64,000 nucleotides of DNA from Ehretia macrophylla (GCA_037974665.1 CM075765.1:6143501-6207500); one strand, 5' to 3'; counted from the stretch's first letter, positions 48,401 to 60,876 are shown. The notes: generated by a model from the letters alone, not told the origin. A program made the numbers and translations.

Positions 48401-50552
48401 GAGCTATTTGAGAATAGGCTCGTATGGAAAAATGTATTAGTGCCTTATGATTAGATCATGAAGGCAAAATACTTAAGTACTATTTTATTTGAGTATCCTA
48501 AAATTTTGATATAGTATCGAAATTAATAATGCCCGGTGTACCACAAATAAATAGTATTTTCTTAGTGAAGAAACCGTGCTTTGTTGGATGTAGTAAAGTT
48601 GTTGATTTGTTTGACTAATCATTCTATTTATTTGTGGGTCATGCTTTCTTTAATTTAATATTATATTGAATAGTAACTGCCTACTATTGCTAGAACTTTA
48701 TATTTGATATAAGTTGGATGTCAACCAAGTATTAAATGTGTTAATTTTGGTTTGTCCTACTTTTATTGAAAAGTTTTTTAAAGGACTAGTGGGAGTTTTG
48801 GTTAAAGGTAATTTTATAGTATATCCTAGTTTTGTAGGATATAATTTCTTTTTAATGATCAATGTCAATTTTTCTATTATATTGTAATCTTTCTTGAAGA
48901 AAAGGTTTTGTTCTAGAAGATGTTACTTTATAATAAAATAGAAATTGAGGATGTATCCTCTAAAGCTATAAAATCACCTAGAACAAAGTAAAGAATCTAT
49001 TCAATAAGGTCCGAGATGAGTCATCACACAAGATCTTTGAAAAACTAGTAGTGTATCTCATTCTTTAAAAGAATATAGGGATATCTTTTTTGGAAGCACA
49101 AACGTTGTTTGTGTATTTGAGATAATTATCAATTAGTTGATCCTACGATCTACAAAGAAACGATATATTTGATATCGATTCTAAGAAACTATATAATGCA
49201 AAGCATAATAATGAGACTTCATATACTTTAGCTTAATCTGGATATTGATCTCCGAGATAAAGGTTGAAGTTAATAGAAAAAGGTAATGACCTTTTATAGC
49301 TATATTGGTTTCTAAAAGATATCATCAAAGCCAAAGTGTTAGCTATGATGAAATCCTTTTACCAATTATTGTGCTTTAGTCTCGTTGTATTATGCTAGTC
49401 ATTATAGCATATTGTATTACTATATTGATGATTCTGATCTATTGATATGAGTAATATGTGCATACTTGATAAATCCACTTGTGGATTTTTAAGTGAATTC
49501 CTTGGAAATGTTTCACCCATTTCAAATGAGATTAAAGAGTTAGATTTCATTTAAAATGTTGATGAACCTTGTGATTGCAAAAGAATAGTGGGAGCGCATC
49601 CACTTTTCTATGATTGCAATAATGATGACTTCAATATCATAGTTGATGATATGTGTGTTGTGATATTAATTATAGTCTAGTCATATTAAATGCACTCCAT
49701 TTAGAACTTGTTGTTCGTATCTTGTGAATTTGTAGCTATAATGATAGTACAAATAGATTACTCGACATATTCCTTAGATTGTACATAAGAGTAGTTTTGA
49801 AGGTGTTCAAGAAACTCTAGTTGCATAACAAATTTGTATTCAAAGTTATAGTAACTTCATATTTGTTATATTATGTACAAGACTTGATATTGCGTAAACT
49901 ATAAAGTGTTATGAGTAAATATTAGTCCAATCCAAGTTTGGGAATGGTTGATAGAATTGAAGTATATTCTTAAGTACTTGGGAAGGACTAAAGATATATA
50001 TTTTAGTTCATGGAGAAAGTAAATTCCGTAGTGATGGATTTACTAGTTCAGACTCTTAATCTGAATCTTATAATAGAATGTCTATGTTAGAGTTCACGTT
50101 TATTTGTAGTGGGAACTCAGTAAGTTAGAAAGGTTCTGAGAAAACTGTAGATTCCATTACATAACTTATGTCTTTTGTGATATGTAATATTACAAAAGAA
50201 GTTGTTTGGATCGAGGAAATCATACGAGTTGGTTTTGGTTCCTATCGTTAAGTTGTGAAGCTTTTATTGTTACGACTATACGGAGCTACTGCACAAGCTT
50301 GTAGAACCAAGGTCTCACTGTATGTCCAAACATTTGGAAAAGTGTTTCCATCTTCATGTGTTGTATCTGTAGCCAATAATCATATTGAGATATGTCTTTG
50401 CAGAAAACGGTCACATCTCTTGATGTAGCTAACCCACTTACCATAGCTATGAATCAGTCACAGCTAGGTCCTCGTTTTGAGAAGATGAGTATATGATATC
50501 ATTGTTTGTTGTACTAATACTATCTTTCATAGCATTAGTGCAAGTGGGAGAT
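45429..50552 (+). other. Internal region of the nested copia element (decayed)
   Basis: It opens with the primer site and a non-coding leader that contains a shared ~100-bp module (45731-45830) and three copies of a 23-bp motif (46909, 46992, 47097). Copia coding traces appear only near the 3' end, for example KEVVWIEEI at about 50195-50225. No frame longer than about 60 codons survives on the plus strand. Confidence 0.7.
46909..47119 (+). repeat. Three copies of a 23-bp motif in the copia leader
   Basis: CCAATAAYGCACYAAAGYTG plus AGG occurs at 46909-46931, 46992-47014 and 47097-47119, spaced 83 and 105 bp apart, with the sequence between copies unrelated. Confidence 0.85.
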
Positions 50553-52995
50553 TGTTAGAGATATGCCCTAATGCTACATATTTGGATGACATATATTGGG
50601 GCATTTTGACATTTACTTATGGCATTAGTGTTTATATGTTCGTTTACATATTGACATAATTAGGACATTCATATTCTCCTTCTTTACGTGTATGAATGAG
50701 TCCCTAGTATTTTCATTAGAGGAATGTATTCTAAAAGCGTTTAGAATATGTTGGCGTATTTCCTTAATATGATAAATACTTAAAGTGTTCATAGTCCTTA
50801 GATTATTTGATCGGGACTTTAATAATCAATTACGGACTATTACATATGTTGTTACCTTTGATTAACATAGAGATGTTAATGATAAAGGATGGTGAGCCAC
50901 GTGCCATAATAGCATAGCGATGCGATTAACAAACATGTGGATGACTATTAGTTGAATAGATCATTGAACGTGACGTGAATAACAAATTACATGACTTTGG
51001 ATTAATAATTTGTTAATCGTTGTGATTGTGCATGTAATCCTTAGACTTGAGACATTACGGTTGTCATATGTATTGGGGTTTGATTCTAGCGTTTGGACAA
51101 TGATTGTTTCGACAAACGAGATGAGATACGTCCTCTTGCAGTTTCATTCATCTGGTATAGTGATTGACAAGTAGTAGTCAAGAGAGGATCCGTTAACCTC
51201 CGGCGTGAGGCGATGTCCTATGCGATCTAAGATTGGTTGTTTAATGAGAAAATCCTTGGCCAAGGTATGAATGATGGATAAAGGGTTTTCCATGTGTCAT
51301 CTCTCTTTACACCAATTAGATCTATGCATTGTATCGAGTTTATGAACTTAATCGAATCATGGTTCTTGCTTGACGGGACAATTAATGGAATGATTGGATT
51401 GCACGATAATCAGCGACCATAAATAGATTCATTTGAATAAGACTTCATTGCTTTATAAACTGTCTTGATACGTTGGTAGCTAGAAAGTCACTCAAGAACT
51501 CTGAGGGTGTTTTGAGAATGACGGGAGAGATTCTCTAAACAAATCGAATAGCTCGATTAACATTGAAAGTGTTCAACGTTTCTTCAGTGCTATATAGTAG
51601 TGAATCTAGAAAGTCACACACAATAGAACATGGTGAATGATTTTTCTATTGAGCTTGATTTAGTTTCTCTTAAATTGTTAAAGTGTTAACAATTGCGTTT
51701 ATTTTCTCTTGAATTGTTAAAGTGTTAACAATTGATTTAGTTTCTCTTAAATTGCTAAAGTGTTAACAATTGCGTTTATTTTCTCTTGAATTGTTAAAGT
51801 GTTAACAATTCGTTTAGTTTCTCTTGAATTATCAAATTGTTAATAATTCGTTTAGTTTCTCTTGAATTGTTAAAGTGTTAACAATTCGTTTAGTTTCTCT
51901 TGAATTATTAAAGTGTTAATAATTGTGTTTAGTTTCTCTTGAATTGTTAAAGTGTTAACAATTATATTTTGTTTTTCTTATATTGTTAAAGAGTTAAAAA
52001 TTGTATAATTGTTAAGGAGTTAACAATTGTGTAATTGACCTTTTAAAAGTTATTGGGGTCAATATGCAATTATTATTAAGTGTTGGGGCTAATGTGAAAA
52101 TATGAAAATGTTGTTTTCATAATTTTAACTAATTGTGATTAGGTTGAATATTTAAATATATTAGTGGAAAAATACTACAATAAAAGAAACAAAAGATGAC
52201 AACTTTGTCATCTTTTATTTTCTAACAAAGAGACAAAACACCACAACCCTAATTCAAGGAAGGTTGTCTTCTCTTTTATTTCAAAAGGAGACAAGAATAA
52301 GAAAAGAGGGAAAAAGATGACAAGGCTTGTCACATTCTCTTCTCTCCACACGTTGGAGAAAGAAAAAGATGAAGAAAAAGAATTGTCTTCATCATCAACC
52401 AAGAAATGAGTTGTCTTCATCAATCTCTTTCCTCAAGCCTCCATGGCTGAAAATCAGAGAAAAACGCAGAAAATAATGAGAAGAAGTCTTATCTTCTTCA
52501 TTATCTTCATCATACATGGCTGAAAAATGAAGCAAAAGAGATGAAGTTGTCTTCTCTTCTTCTTCACCAAAACGTAGCCATGAACAAGGAAGAAGAAGGA
52601 AATGGTTTTGCTCTCTTCTTCACCAACAAGCTCATAAATCTTCCATGGTAGATCAGCACAAAACAACCACGGAAATGGAGAAGCCATTCATTGCTCGTGT
52701 GGACGGACTAGAGCTCTTGTGCTTTCAAGGGATGGTGTCTTCCATCAAGTGATAAGAAATTTCAGATTCATATCTCCTATGAGTTGCCTACAAGAGGTAT
52801 CTCCTACTTCTATCACTTGTCAATAGATGTATTTGCTATATATATATTTTGCATATGTTAATCACATGATATCAAGATTAGAGTTTCATATGAACATCAT
52901 GCTTTGAATTCCAGAAATTTTTGAATGTCATGTTTTGCTTCCGCTCGATTCTTAGCTAGATGATGTTTATAGCTCTAAATATACAAGATCCTTCA
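50553..52995 (+). repeat. 3' LTR of the nested copia element
   Basis: Nearly identical to 43019-45428. Its hairpin array at 51673-52029 has one more unit than the 5' copy. Confidence 0.95.
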
Positions 52996-53000
52996 CATTC

Positions 53001-54724
53001 CCCCCTACTCTCACCTTCTCACATCCTTTAAGTTTTTGTTCCTCTTAATCGTACACAGTTCTTTCAAGAATTTAGCATAACGAGGTACTTGTTTAATAGA
53101 ATCTAAAAGTGGAATATTTATCTTGCATCTACGAAAAGTCTCATATTAATCTTTAGTTCGTTCTTTTTTCTAGATTCTGCTAAAGCCTGAGGAAAAGGAG
53201 GTATTGGTTTGTAATCAGAAAAAGATGGACACTTACGCTTAGGCACATCATCGTCTTTGGGAACATTACTGTTTGGAATGACATTTTCTCATTTTCTTGC
53301 TTCGATAATGCAAGGGTTGCCTTTACTGGAATCTCAAGCTCTTTACCACTTCTCAAAACGATTGCACTTACATTTTCTCTTGGATTTACTACAATTTAAT
53401 AGGGTAATTTCCCCAAACTTTGCGCCTCTAGCAAACTAATTGCGGTTGCCATCTGCCCCACCTGCTTGTCCAAACTTTGAATACTGACCCTCGCCTTTTG
53501 TTGAAATTGTTTTATCTCTTGTTGAAATTGCAAAGTATTAGTGGCAAGAGACTTAACAATATTTTTTAAAGACATACAAGTATTAGAAGTTTGGCCCTAT
53601 TGTTGATATGGTTGCTTATATTGCTGAAAACTTGGGCAGTTTTAAGTCGCGGGCTAATTTACTTGTGGATTCCCATAGCTAAGATTGGGGTGATCCCTCT
53701 ACACTGGGTTATACATGTTTGAATTGGGATCATACTTCATTTGCGGTTGTCCAGGAAAACTACCCGTCGCATTCACTTGCTCAACAGGCTCCTCTTGAAG
53801 AGTTCGCCACTTGCATATTACCTACAGCCATTTGACGAACAAGAGAAGTTAGACTCACAATCTATTCTTTAAGAGAAGAAATATTTACCTCATTAACATG
53901 CTTAGATGGAGGATCAAGCCTACTGCCAAATTTTTTAGAATTGGCCGCCATATTTGCAATCAAGTTTTTCGTGGCCTCGGGAGTTTTATCCACCAAAGGT
54001 CCTCTACTTTCAGCATCAATCATGCTCCTATCAGTGGGTAGAAGGCCCTTGTAGAAATACTGGATAAGCAGCTACTCACTAATTTGATGGTGGGGGCAAC
54101 TTGCACATAATTTCATGAAACGTTCCCAATATTCGTATAGGGACTCTCCGTTGTGCTGCCTTACACCGCAATTTCTTTTCGAATGTTGGCCACCATTGAA
54201 GTTGGGAAATATTTCTCCAAAAAAAACTTCTTCATCTCATTCCATGTGGTAGTACTTTCGGAGGGTAGATAATAGAGCTAATTGTTAGCCGAATCCTTCA
54301 AAGAAAATGGAAAAGCTCTTAATTTAATTTGCTCGTCAGTCACCCCTGTGGGTTTTATACTCGTGCATACTACATGAAGCTCCATTAGATGCTTGTGAGG
54401 ATCTCCACCTGTAAGGCTATGAAAAGTGGGCAAGAGATGTATTAGGCCATATTTAATTTCAAAAGTAACATTAGCATCTAAAGTAGGGAACATTATGCAT
54501 AAGGGTTGTTGATTCAAATCAGGGGCAGCAAGCTCTTTCAACATTTGATTTCCAACCATAACTTCCTTCTCTTCTGAATCAAAATCGCTAACAAATAGGG
54601 AATCAATAACTAGTTCGTTCTCTTCAGAATTTCTCTGACTTTTCCTCCTTAACCTGTGCAAAGTTCTCTCTATTTCTAGATCGTACAGCAAATCACCTTG
54701 ATTAGTAGATCGAGTTACAGTCAT
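53001..54724 (-). pseudogene. Gypsy gag remnant (TAT/Athila-type)
   Basis: The best piece, 54278-54724 on the minus strand, contains GGDPHKHLMELHVVCTSIKP and IKLRAFPFSLKDSA, the conserved core of plant TAT/Athila gag ('DPhKHLkEFhvvc...P.g...d.ikl.aFPfSL.d.A'). Further left, PGQPQMKYDPNSNMYNPV and RDHPNLSYGNPQ near 53640-53760 match the asparagine/proline-rich C-terminal part. Gag would form the virus-like particle. It belongs to the fossil element and is broken. Confidence 0.75.
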
Positions 54725-55063
54725 ACAATCAAGGAAATGCTATTAAACCATGAAAAACAAAGCAGGAAAAAATAATATAGAGTAATGACAATAATTAAAA
54801 ATTCGACGCTAAAACGCAAAAATCCCTAAAAACCCTATTAAACGATGGAATTTGGCCTCGAGAGGACAAGCCTTGCTCGGAATGTCATTTCCCTTCAAAA
54901 AAAGTGTAATTTGAAGGCTAGTTCTACTGATTTTTTGAAATTTACTGAAACTGCAATTATAGGAAAACCTAACGATTTTTTTTTTCAAATTTCAAGAACG
55001 AAATAAAGATCACAAGAAGCACAAAATAAACTAGACTAACTCCCTGGCAACGGCGCCAAAATT

Positions 55064-56433
55064 TGGTATGCTGTCATAGGCAGCCAAAAATAAAATATGT
55101 ACTCAAAAAATATATGTAATAATGCGAGTAACGATCGTTCCCACAGAGAGTATCTATCCTAATTTTATTCTACGTGAACAAGGATGGGGATAGGTTTGAG
55201 TATAATGGAAATAATGTTTTTTAAAAGAATAACTAGAGAGCAATTCAAATTGAAGTGTCAAAATTAATCAAAAGAACAAACTTTGATCTAAGTCAACATC
55301 CACCATCGGAATCTTGTAACTGATTATAGATGCAAGTATATATCGATTCACATTTTAAATATTCACTGTTGGAATTATTTTTCTATCTTTCCTTAATCGT
55401 AGTTAATCAGAAAACAAGCGATCTAATTAACTCTAACTACTAAACAACCACAAACAAGTGCAAAAAGTTGATTCTAGTAGCAGCATTAAGAATTAGAAAG
55501 ATCGACGAAGCTAAATAATGGAAGCACAAATGGTTGCATTTAATTTAGTTGAATGTTCTTCTTAAGATCTAATAATTCCTGACGCAGCAAATCGTTAAAT
55601 CTTAGTTTCTTTCCAAATTAGAGGGATCAAACAATTACGAATTTGATATCTAACCTAGCAGTATATTACAATGAATAATAAACTAGTCGGCCTCCTTGTA
55701 ATTAAGTGAGATAATCATGAAAATAAGTACAGAAGAATATTCGATACTTAAATCATAAATTGAACAATAAAAACTAATTAGATTTTACAGTTTTCTTGAT
55801 TCTAAGGCTTCAGTTTTCTTCGACCAAGTATAAAAGTTTAGCCATTCATGGATATAAGGAAAACTCGAAGAAAATTTTGGAAAAAACAAGAGAGAAAGAT
55901 GTGTGTTAAATCTGATCTCTCGATACCTTATTTATAGATTTGGAAGCCTACAAAATCTCCTAAAATAACGGTATCCTAATCTGAATAAATAAGAAAAACA
56001 TTAAAAGTAAAGTAAAGTCGTAATATAACTAGAAAAAAGGTGTTTCCAGGTGTATTTTTTGTGTATTATCTTCTCACCATCTCCTAGAAGTTTCCGATTA
56101 AGGAATATTCCAGAATGTCAAACAGTTCAAGTGCAACAACTTCACGTCTGATTAGTATCTCTCAAAACGCAAAACATGAAAGTTGTAAATATTCTTCTTG
56201 TATTTCTGCATCATCTTGAATCATCTCAATTAGAGCTCGGATGAGAGAGTTATGCCCAAATTACTGAAAGACACTGAAACTGTCCAAATTCGCTCAAATT
56301 GTTTCATTTTGCACTTAACGCTTCCATTTGTATCCTAAATCAAAATATAAGAATAATGAGCATAATTAGGAAACAAATAAGTGTAAAATATTAAACATTA
56401 AGGGAAAAAATATGACATTTTGTATTCTTATCA
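55064..56433 (-). repeat. 5' LTR of the gypsy element
   Basis: Begins TGGTATGCTGTCATAGGC on the plus strand next to the GGCGCC primer-region motif and ends TTCTTATCA. Confidence 0.9.
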
Positions 56434-57423
56434 GCAATAAAATGAGATTTATCCAACTCTCACTCTCTAGCACACCATATAGCCAAATCTCTAACTCTCA
56501 CGCCAGGTAGAGTAAATTGACTTGACTCGCTACAACTTTAACAAACTTCTGCCATTACCTTTTCACCCATCTCCATCAACATAAATAATTTTGCTACACA
56601 TTTGAGACTTGCGATGATACCCACATGGTAATAATCACTCTTCTCACTAACATGGATTTGGCCCTTTTATTAACACTTCATTAAGTTGCTATTATCAAAC
56701 ACATACTAAAGCTAATTTAACATGGCCAAAAAAAAGAGTGAAGGGATTTGAAACTAGAACCTTTTAAAGGTTCAACTAATGCTAAACCATAAGAGCATAG
56801 AAGTAACTATTAAGTTTTTCATAGTTTTACATATCACTATAATACACGACACCTTTTCTTTTCCCTAAAATATCAAACCCCCACTTGCGTTGATTTCATT
56901 TATGATCATTTGTAAATTTCAGAGCTATTTCTCATCATTTTCTCTCTCTTCTCTCAATACCTCCATCACAAGTTACTAATCGTTGATCAACTGTAAGCCT
57001 TTAATCGCTGATCAACCCTAAGCCTTTAATCTCTAATCAACCGTAAGGCCTTTAATATAAACTGATTTGCAATTGTAAGCTTTTTACATGCATATGTGTA
57101 TTTGTTTTGCTAATATGAACTGATATGAAATATTTTATGTGCGTATGTGTTTGTTAGATTAGAGTTTGTGGTCTTTCGATAGAAAACGTAGGGCATGCAT
57201 ATGTATGATCAAAGATTGTGGTAATCAAAGATTGCGTCGACAGTTGTGTCGCGATCACTTTCTCTATCTCTTCACTTTTTACTCGACAATTGTGTTGTGG
57301 TCATCAACAGTAAGCTTCCATTCATCATATCCTTTCTCTCTCTTTCTTCACTCTTCACTCGAAATACCACACATGAACATGCACCACAACTTCTTTTTCA
57401 CTCTTCAATTTTGTCTCATGTTT
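56434..57423. other. Unassigned sequence with a tRNA-like stretch
   Basis: Apart from the tRNA-like sequence at 56726-56798 nothing is recognised. Open frames at 57166-57509 are overlapping, of low complexity and unlike known proteins. Confidence 0.3.
56726..56798 (-). ncRNA. tRNA-like sequence or SINE head with Pol III terminator
   Basis: On the minus strand TGGTTTAGCATTAG (56776-56789) resembles a Pol III A box and GTTTCAAATCCC (56743-56754) a B box, at tRNA-like spacing. A run of eight T (56726-56733 region) follows about 10 bp past the B box and would end Pol III transcription. The stems are poor, so a degraded tRNA or the head of a SINE is more likely than a working tRNA gene. Confidence 0.3.
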
Positions 57424-57765
57424 GTTTTGTGATTATTTTGGGCGATTTATTAATATGTGTTAAATTACATATATGCATATTTGTTATGCAATTGTTTTTT
57501 GTTATGTGATTGCTTTGAGTGATTTTATTAATATGTATTAAATTATATATATATGCATGTTCATTATGTGATTATTTAGAAAAAATTTATTAATACGTGT
57601 TAAATTATATATATATATATATATATATGCATGTTTGCTATGTGATTATTTTGAGCAATTTCATTAATATGTGTTAAATTATATATATGCATGTTTTCTA
57701 TGTAATTATTTTGATCTCTAATATATATGCATGTTTCCTATGTGATTATTTTGAGCTATGTTATT
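57424..57765 (+). repeat. AT-rich minisatellite, five to six units of 40-80 bp
   Basis: Units follow the pattern CTATGTGATTATTTTGAGC, then TTAATATGTGTTAAATTA, then a TA run and GCATGT. Copies differ mainly in the length of the TA run, which suggests expansion through slippage and unequal exchange. Confidence 0.8.
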
Positions 57766-59734
57766 TAATTGATTCATTTGATTTTTATTTTTCTATTTTA
57801 ATTGGTTTTTAAGTTTTGTCTTCTACTACTATTATATATACTCGATATGCATTCTATTCACCTTATTAACTATTTGATGCTTTATAATATTCTTTCTTGT
57901 TTTAGTCATCGATTTTTTTACTGATTAATTTTGTTTTTAGATTAATTTGATTAAATTTTGGATCATTTTTTGTTTATTTTGTGAAAATATGAGTTGTTTC
58001 AGTTTTAAAACTATAAACTGTTTTAGTTTATAAAATTTTCTCTTCTCAAATTTGAGATTTTTCAAAGGTATGTCGACTGTTGACCTAATTTTGTGAGTGA
58101 TGTATTTCCTGTTTGATCCAAGTTTAATACCAAAGCATTTATGGGGCCTTTATAAGATCTTGTATACTTTACTTTTCTTGAATAACAGTGCCCGAAAAAG
58201 GTAGGTGTACGCAGCCTTAAACTTGTATTGAGAGAAAGAGTAAGAGAAAAAGAAACAAAGGAAAAGAAGGGGGGTGGGCAGGTTATTAGGAGAAAAGTAT
58301 ACGGAATTTGATTATTTTTGTTGAATAGCAGGTTCGGGAAAGGTAGGTGAATGCAACCTTGACCGTGTTAATTAGGGGAAAAAGAAATAAGGCAAAAAAG
58401 GGGTGGGGAAGTTATTAGGAGAAAGATATAAGAAATTGATTGCTTTTGATATTTTTGGTAGTGTTTTCGTGTGGAAAGATCTCTACTTTTCTACTGCTGA
58501 TTTTAAAATGCTGCTTTATGATGTTCGAATTTGATGATGTAATGAGAAAATGATATAACATGATTTATTTTTAAATGCTACTTTTCTTTTCTCTTTTTTG
58601 TTCAAGTTATTAAGATTATTATGTTTGACAATGGTTAGCTAACGAGGGAAGAGTTAAATAGCTTGAAGGTGTCAAAATTGGAAGTGAATATAGTTACCTA
58701 TTAAAATGCATAAGAAGAATGGAGTTTTTTGAGATTTTTATCTACCTGTTATTTGTTACAATCTAGGAACAGTACTTATTTTTGTCGACCTATTATCTGA
58801 TACACTCTAGGAAGAACACCTATTATCTGTTTCTATTAATAACATTAAATGTAACTTATGATCATTGTTTTATTAATATGCATGCTTCTGATAATAATTA
58901 TTCTTAGCAACTTAATGCATACTTTAATGTTTTATTAATACGTGTTACCCTATTTCTTTCTTTCGTTTCAAGATCTATGTTTAACTTATTAGTACATGTT
59001 GAAATTTTTCAGGAAATGGCTCGAGTTAGAAGAATGCGTTTTGGTTGCCAATCTTCTTCGAATGAGGAAGATAATCATGTGACAGAACCAATCCTGATTG
59101 CCAATCTTCTTACATAATTTTAACAGCCTTGAGTGTAAAGAAGTTTATTATAATGTCTAAATATTACCCATCTTTCTTTTCAAGATCTACCAAGATGACT
59201 TTAGTCTGGATTGTTTTCTCATGCTTTACACTTGGGGTTTTACTTCTGACTTATGTTATAATACTGTATGCATGGTGTGCTTGTAACTGCCTCATAAAGT
59301 ACAATCTACCTCTACTAGTTGAATTTATTGTTGCTCTCTTTGTTTTCATGAGGTAGGAGGCTTTGGTTCATTTATGGCTTTGTTTGGTAGTCCATTGTAT
59401 ATTGGGTACAACTTGCCAACCAGTGAGGGTCCCCAAGTATACTTCTTACTAATCAAACATTTAAATATGAAAATTGATCATTATAAAATTTATCCTCTTA
59501 AAGTAATGTTAGTCCTACGATTTCATACCAAGGGTATTTACAAGGTTTTGATGACAACAAATATATTAAGGTATAAGAAGAACTTATATGCATTATGTGT
59601 TATATGCGTCAAGTGAGGAGGAGTCAAAGATTCCATTTGTGTTTTATTGGTTAAACATTACTCACTTATTATATAATGTATTAAATGCATAATGTGAGAG
59701 GGATTCATGCCTTGAAGACTCTATATTCATGTTA
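57766..59734. other. Unassigned intergenic sequence
   Basis: A diverged ~140-bp duplication is visible at 58180-58310 and 58320-58440 (AAAGGTAGGTGTACGCAGCC against AAAGGTAGGTGAATGCAACC). At 59005-59115 a possible exon opens after TTTTTCAG with ATGGCTCGAGTTAGAAGAAT and encodes MARVRRMRFGCQSSSNEEDN; I recognise no family. Nothing else is supported. Confidence 0.3.
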
Positions 59735-60054
59735 GGGTGAACTGCACCATACCCCCCTATGGTTTAAGGTAAGTGTACAATACCCCTAGTCATTTTAAAA
59801 CCCCCTCAGCTCATCCATGTGCTTTTGTAAACTAGCAAACGTGCCTTCTCCGTCCAAAAAATAGTGTGTTTTAATGGAGAGTGAGAGAAACGCACTTGAG
59901 ATTCAAACGGACGGGTGTTTAAATGTACATGTCAGCAATATAATTACATTTTTTGACATAAATTCCCTTGTCATGTGATTATAAAGTTTGAACACTTTAC
60001 TATCTGAACTAACCAAGTTTGAGTTGTAAGGCTTGTATAAGAAGTATAGGTTAG

Positions 60055-60128
60055 GCTCTGGCAAGGTTGGTGATGCTCTGACAAGGTGAGGTGAGTCTTT
60101 GGCAAAGTGAAGATCTGGCAAAGATGAG
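60055..60128 (+). repeat. Short ~20-bp tandem repeat inside the MULE
   Basis: Variants of CTCTGGCAAGGTTGGTGATG recur about four times (CTCTGACAAGGTGAGGTGAG, TCTTTGGCAAAGTGAAGAT, CTGGCAAAGATGAGG). A minus-strand open frame (59903-60214, 103 codons) spans it but matches no known protein. Confidence 0.6.
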
Positions 60129-60344
60129 GTCTCATACCTTTTGCTGAAGAAGATGAAGAAACAGCATAATGATGATCTATTTCTTGTCCTCTGCATGTTA
60201 TTGATGTTTCTCATTGTTGTTTTGATTTTAAAATGAAATTGTTATTTATAACATTTGTACAACTAGTATGAATGTGTTATTATAATGTTAAGTTTGTGTT
60301 AATGAAATGTGCTTTTGTTTATGTGTTAAAAATAATATGTGTTT

Positions 60345-60520
60345 CTAGACACCATTTATCACCATAAGACCCCTCTATGAAAGTTGAAAGGTGCATATGA
60401 CCCCCTGGATTTTGTGGTAGGGCATATGATCCCTCTATGTTTTATAGAAGGTGAAAATGACCCCTCTGTGTTTTGAAGAAGGTACAGATGACCCCCTTGG
60501 TCGTGCGAAAACCTTTTGCA
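60345..60520 (+). repeat. MULE subterminal minisatellite
   Basis: About five units of roughly 30-33 bp carry the core ATGACCCCYCTNNGTTTT followed by GAAGGT. The CCCCCT core also occurs in the terminus at 59735-59770, so these may be transposase-binding repeats (inference). Confidence 0.7.
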
Positions 60521-60876
60521 CTAATAACCTGTTATATATAACTGTAATTCTACAACAACTATAAAAAATCAATCAGGTATCCAAAGCCACATAAAATATA
60601 TTCCAATAGAAGTATACAAAGACACTTCCAATATAATACAATAAAATTTTCCCAAGGCATTTCCAAAAAGCATCCAAAACCATCCAAAAGCATCATAAAT
60701 GTCTAGAACTACCAACAATACTTCTTAAAAAAACAGATGAACCAGTTTCCATGTAAATACTTAATACATAAAAGAACATGTTCATGGATTCCATGTTTTT
60801 TTCCTATTTGTTGAGGTACCAGCTGCAGTAATACTTGAGGAAGATTCCCCACTTTGAACAACATTAGTTCCTTTTG

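Larger units (their letters stand above)
43019..52995 (+). mobile_element. Ty1/copia LTR retrotransposon, nested in the gypsy protease region
   Basis: LTRs at 43019-45428 (2410 bp) and 50553-52995 (2443 bp) begin TGTTAGAGATATGCCCTAAT and end AAGATCCTTCA. The primer site TGGTATCAGAGC (45431-45442) follows the left LTR and the purine tract GTGGGAGA precedes the right one. Exact duplications CATTC lie at 43014-43018 and 52996-53000. LTRs are about 97-98% identical by eye, so insertion was recent (of the order of a million years or less at usual plant rates). The interior (45429-50552) has only faint copia pol traces, for example RNase H-like sequence near 49970-50290, and is heavily broken. Confidence 0.92.
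39337..56433 (-). mobile_element. Ty3/gypsy (TAT/Athila-type) element with gag and protease only, interrupted by a copia element
   Basis: LTRs at 55064-56433 (5', 1370 bp) and 39337-40709 (3', 1373 bp) are direct repeats on the minus strand, about 90% identical by eye. Next to the 5' LTR is the motif TTTGGCGCCGTTGCCAGGGA, characteristic of plant TAT/Athila elements. Next to the 3' LTR is a purine tract (AAAGTGTGGAAGAATT). Flanking pentamers TCAAT and GCAAT differ at one base. Without the copia insertion the element is about 7.1 kb. Gag (53000-54724) and retropepsin (42685-42963) parts are present; no reverse transcriptase, RNase H or integrase is recognisable. It is a broken, non-autonomous fossil. 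Confidence 0.85.

Noticed and set aside
59903-60214. 103-codon minus-strand open frame near the MULE end
   Set aside because: It spans a short tandem repeat, matches no family I know, and lies in MULE non-coding sequence.
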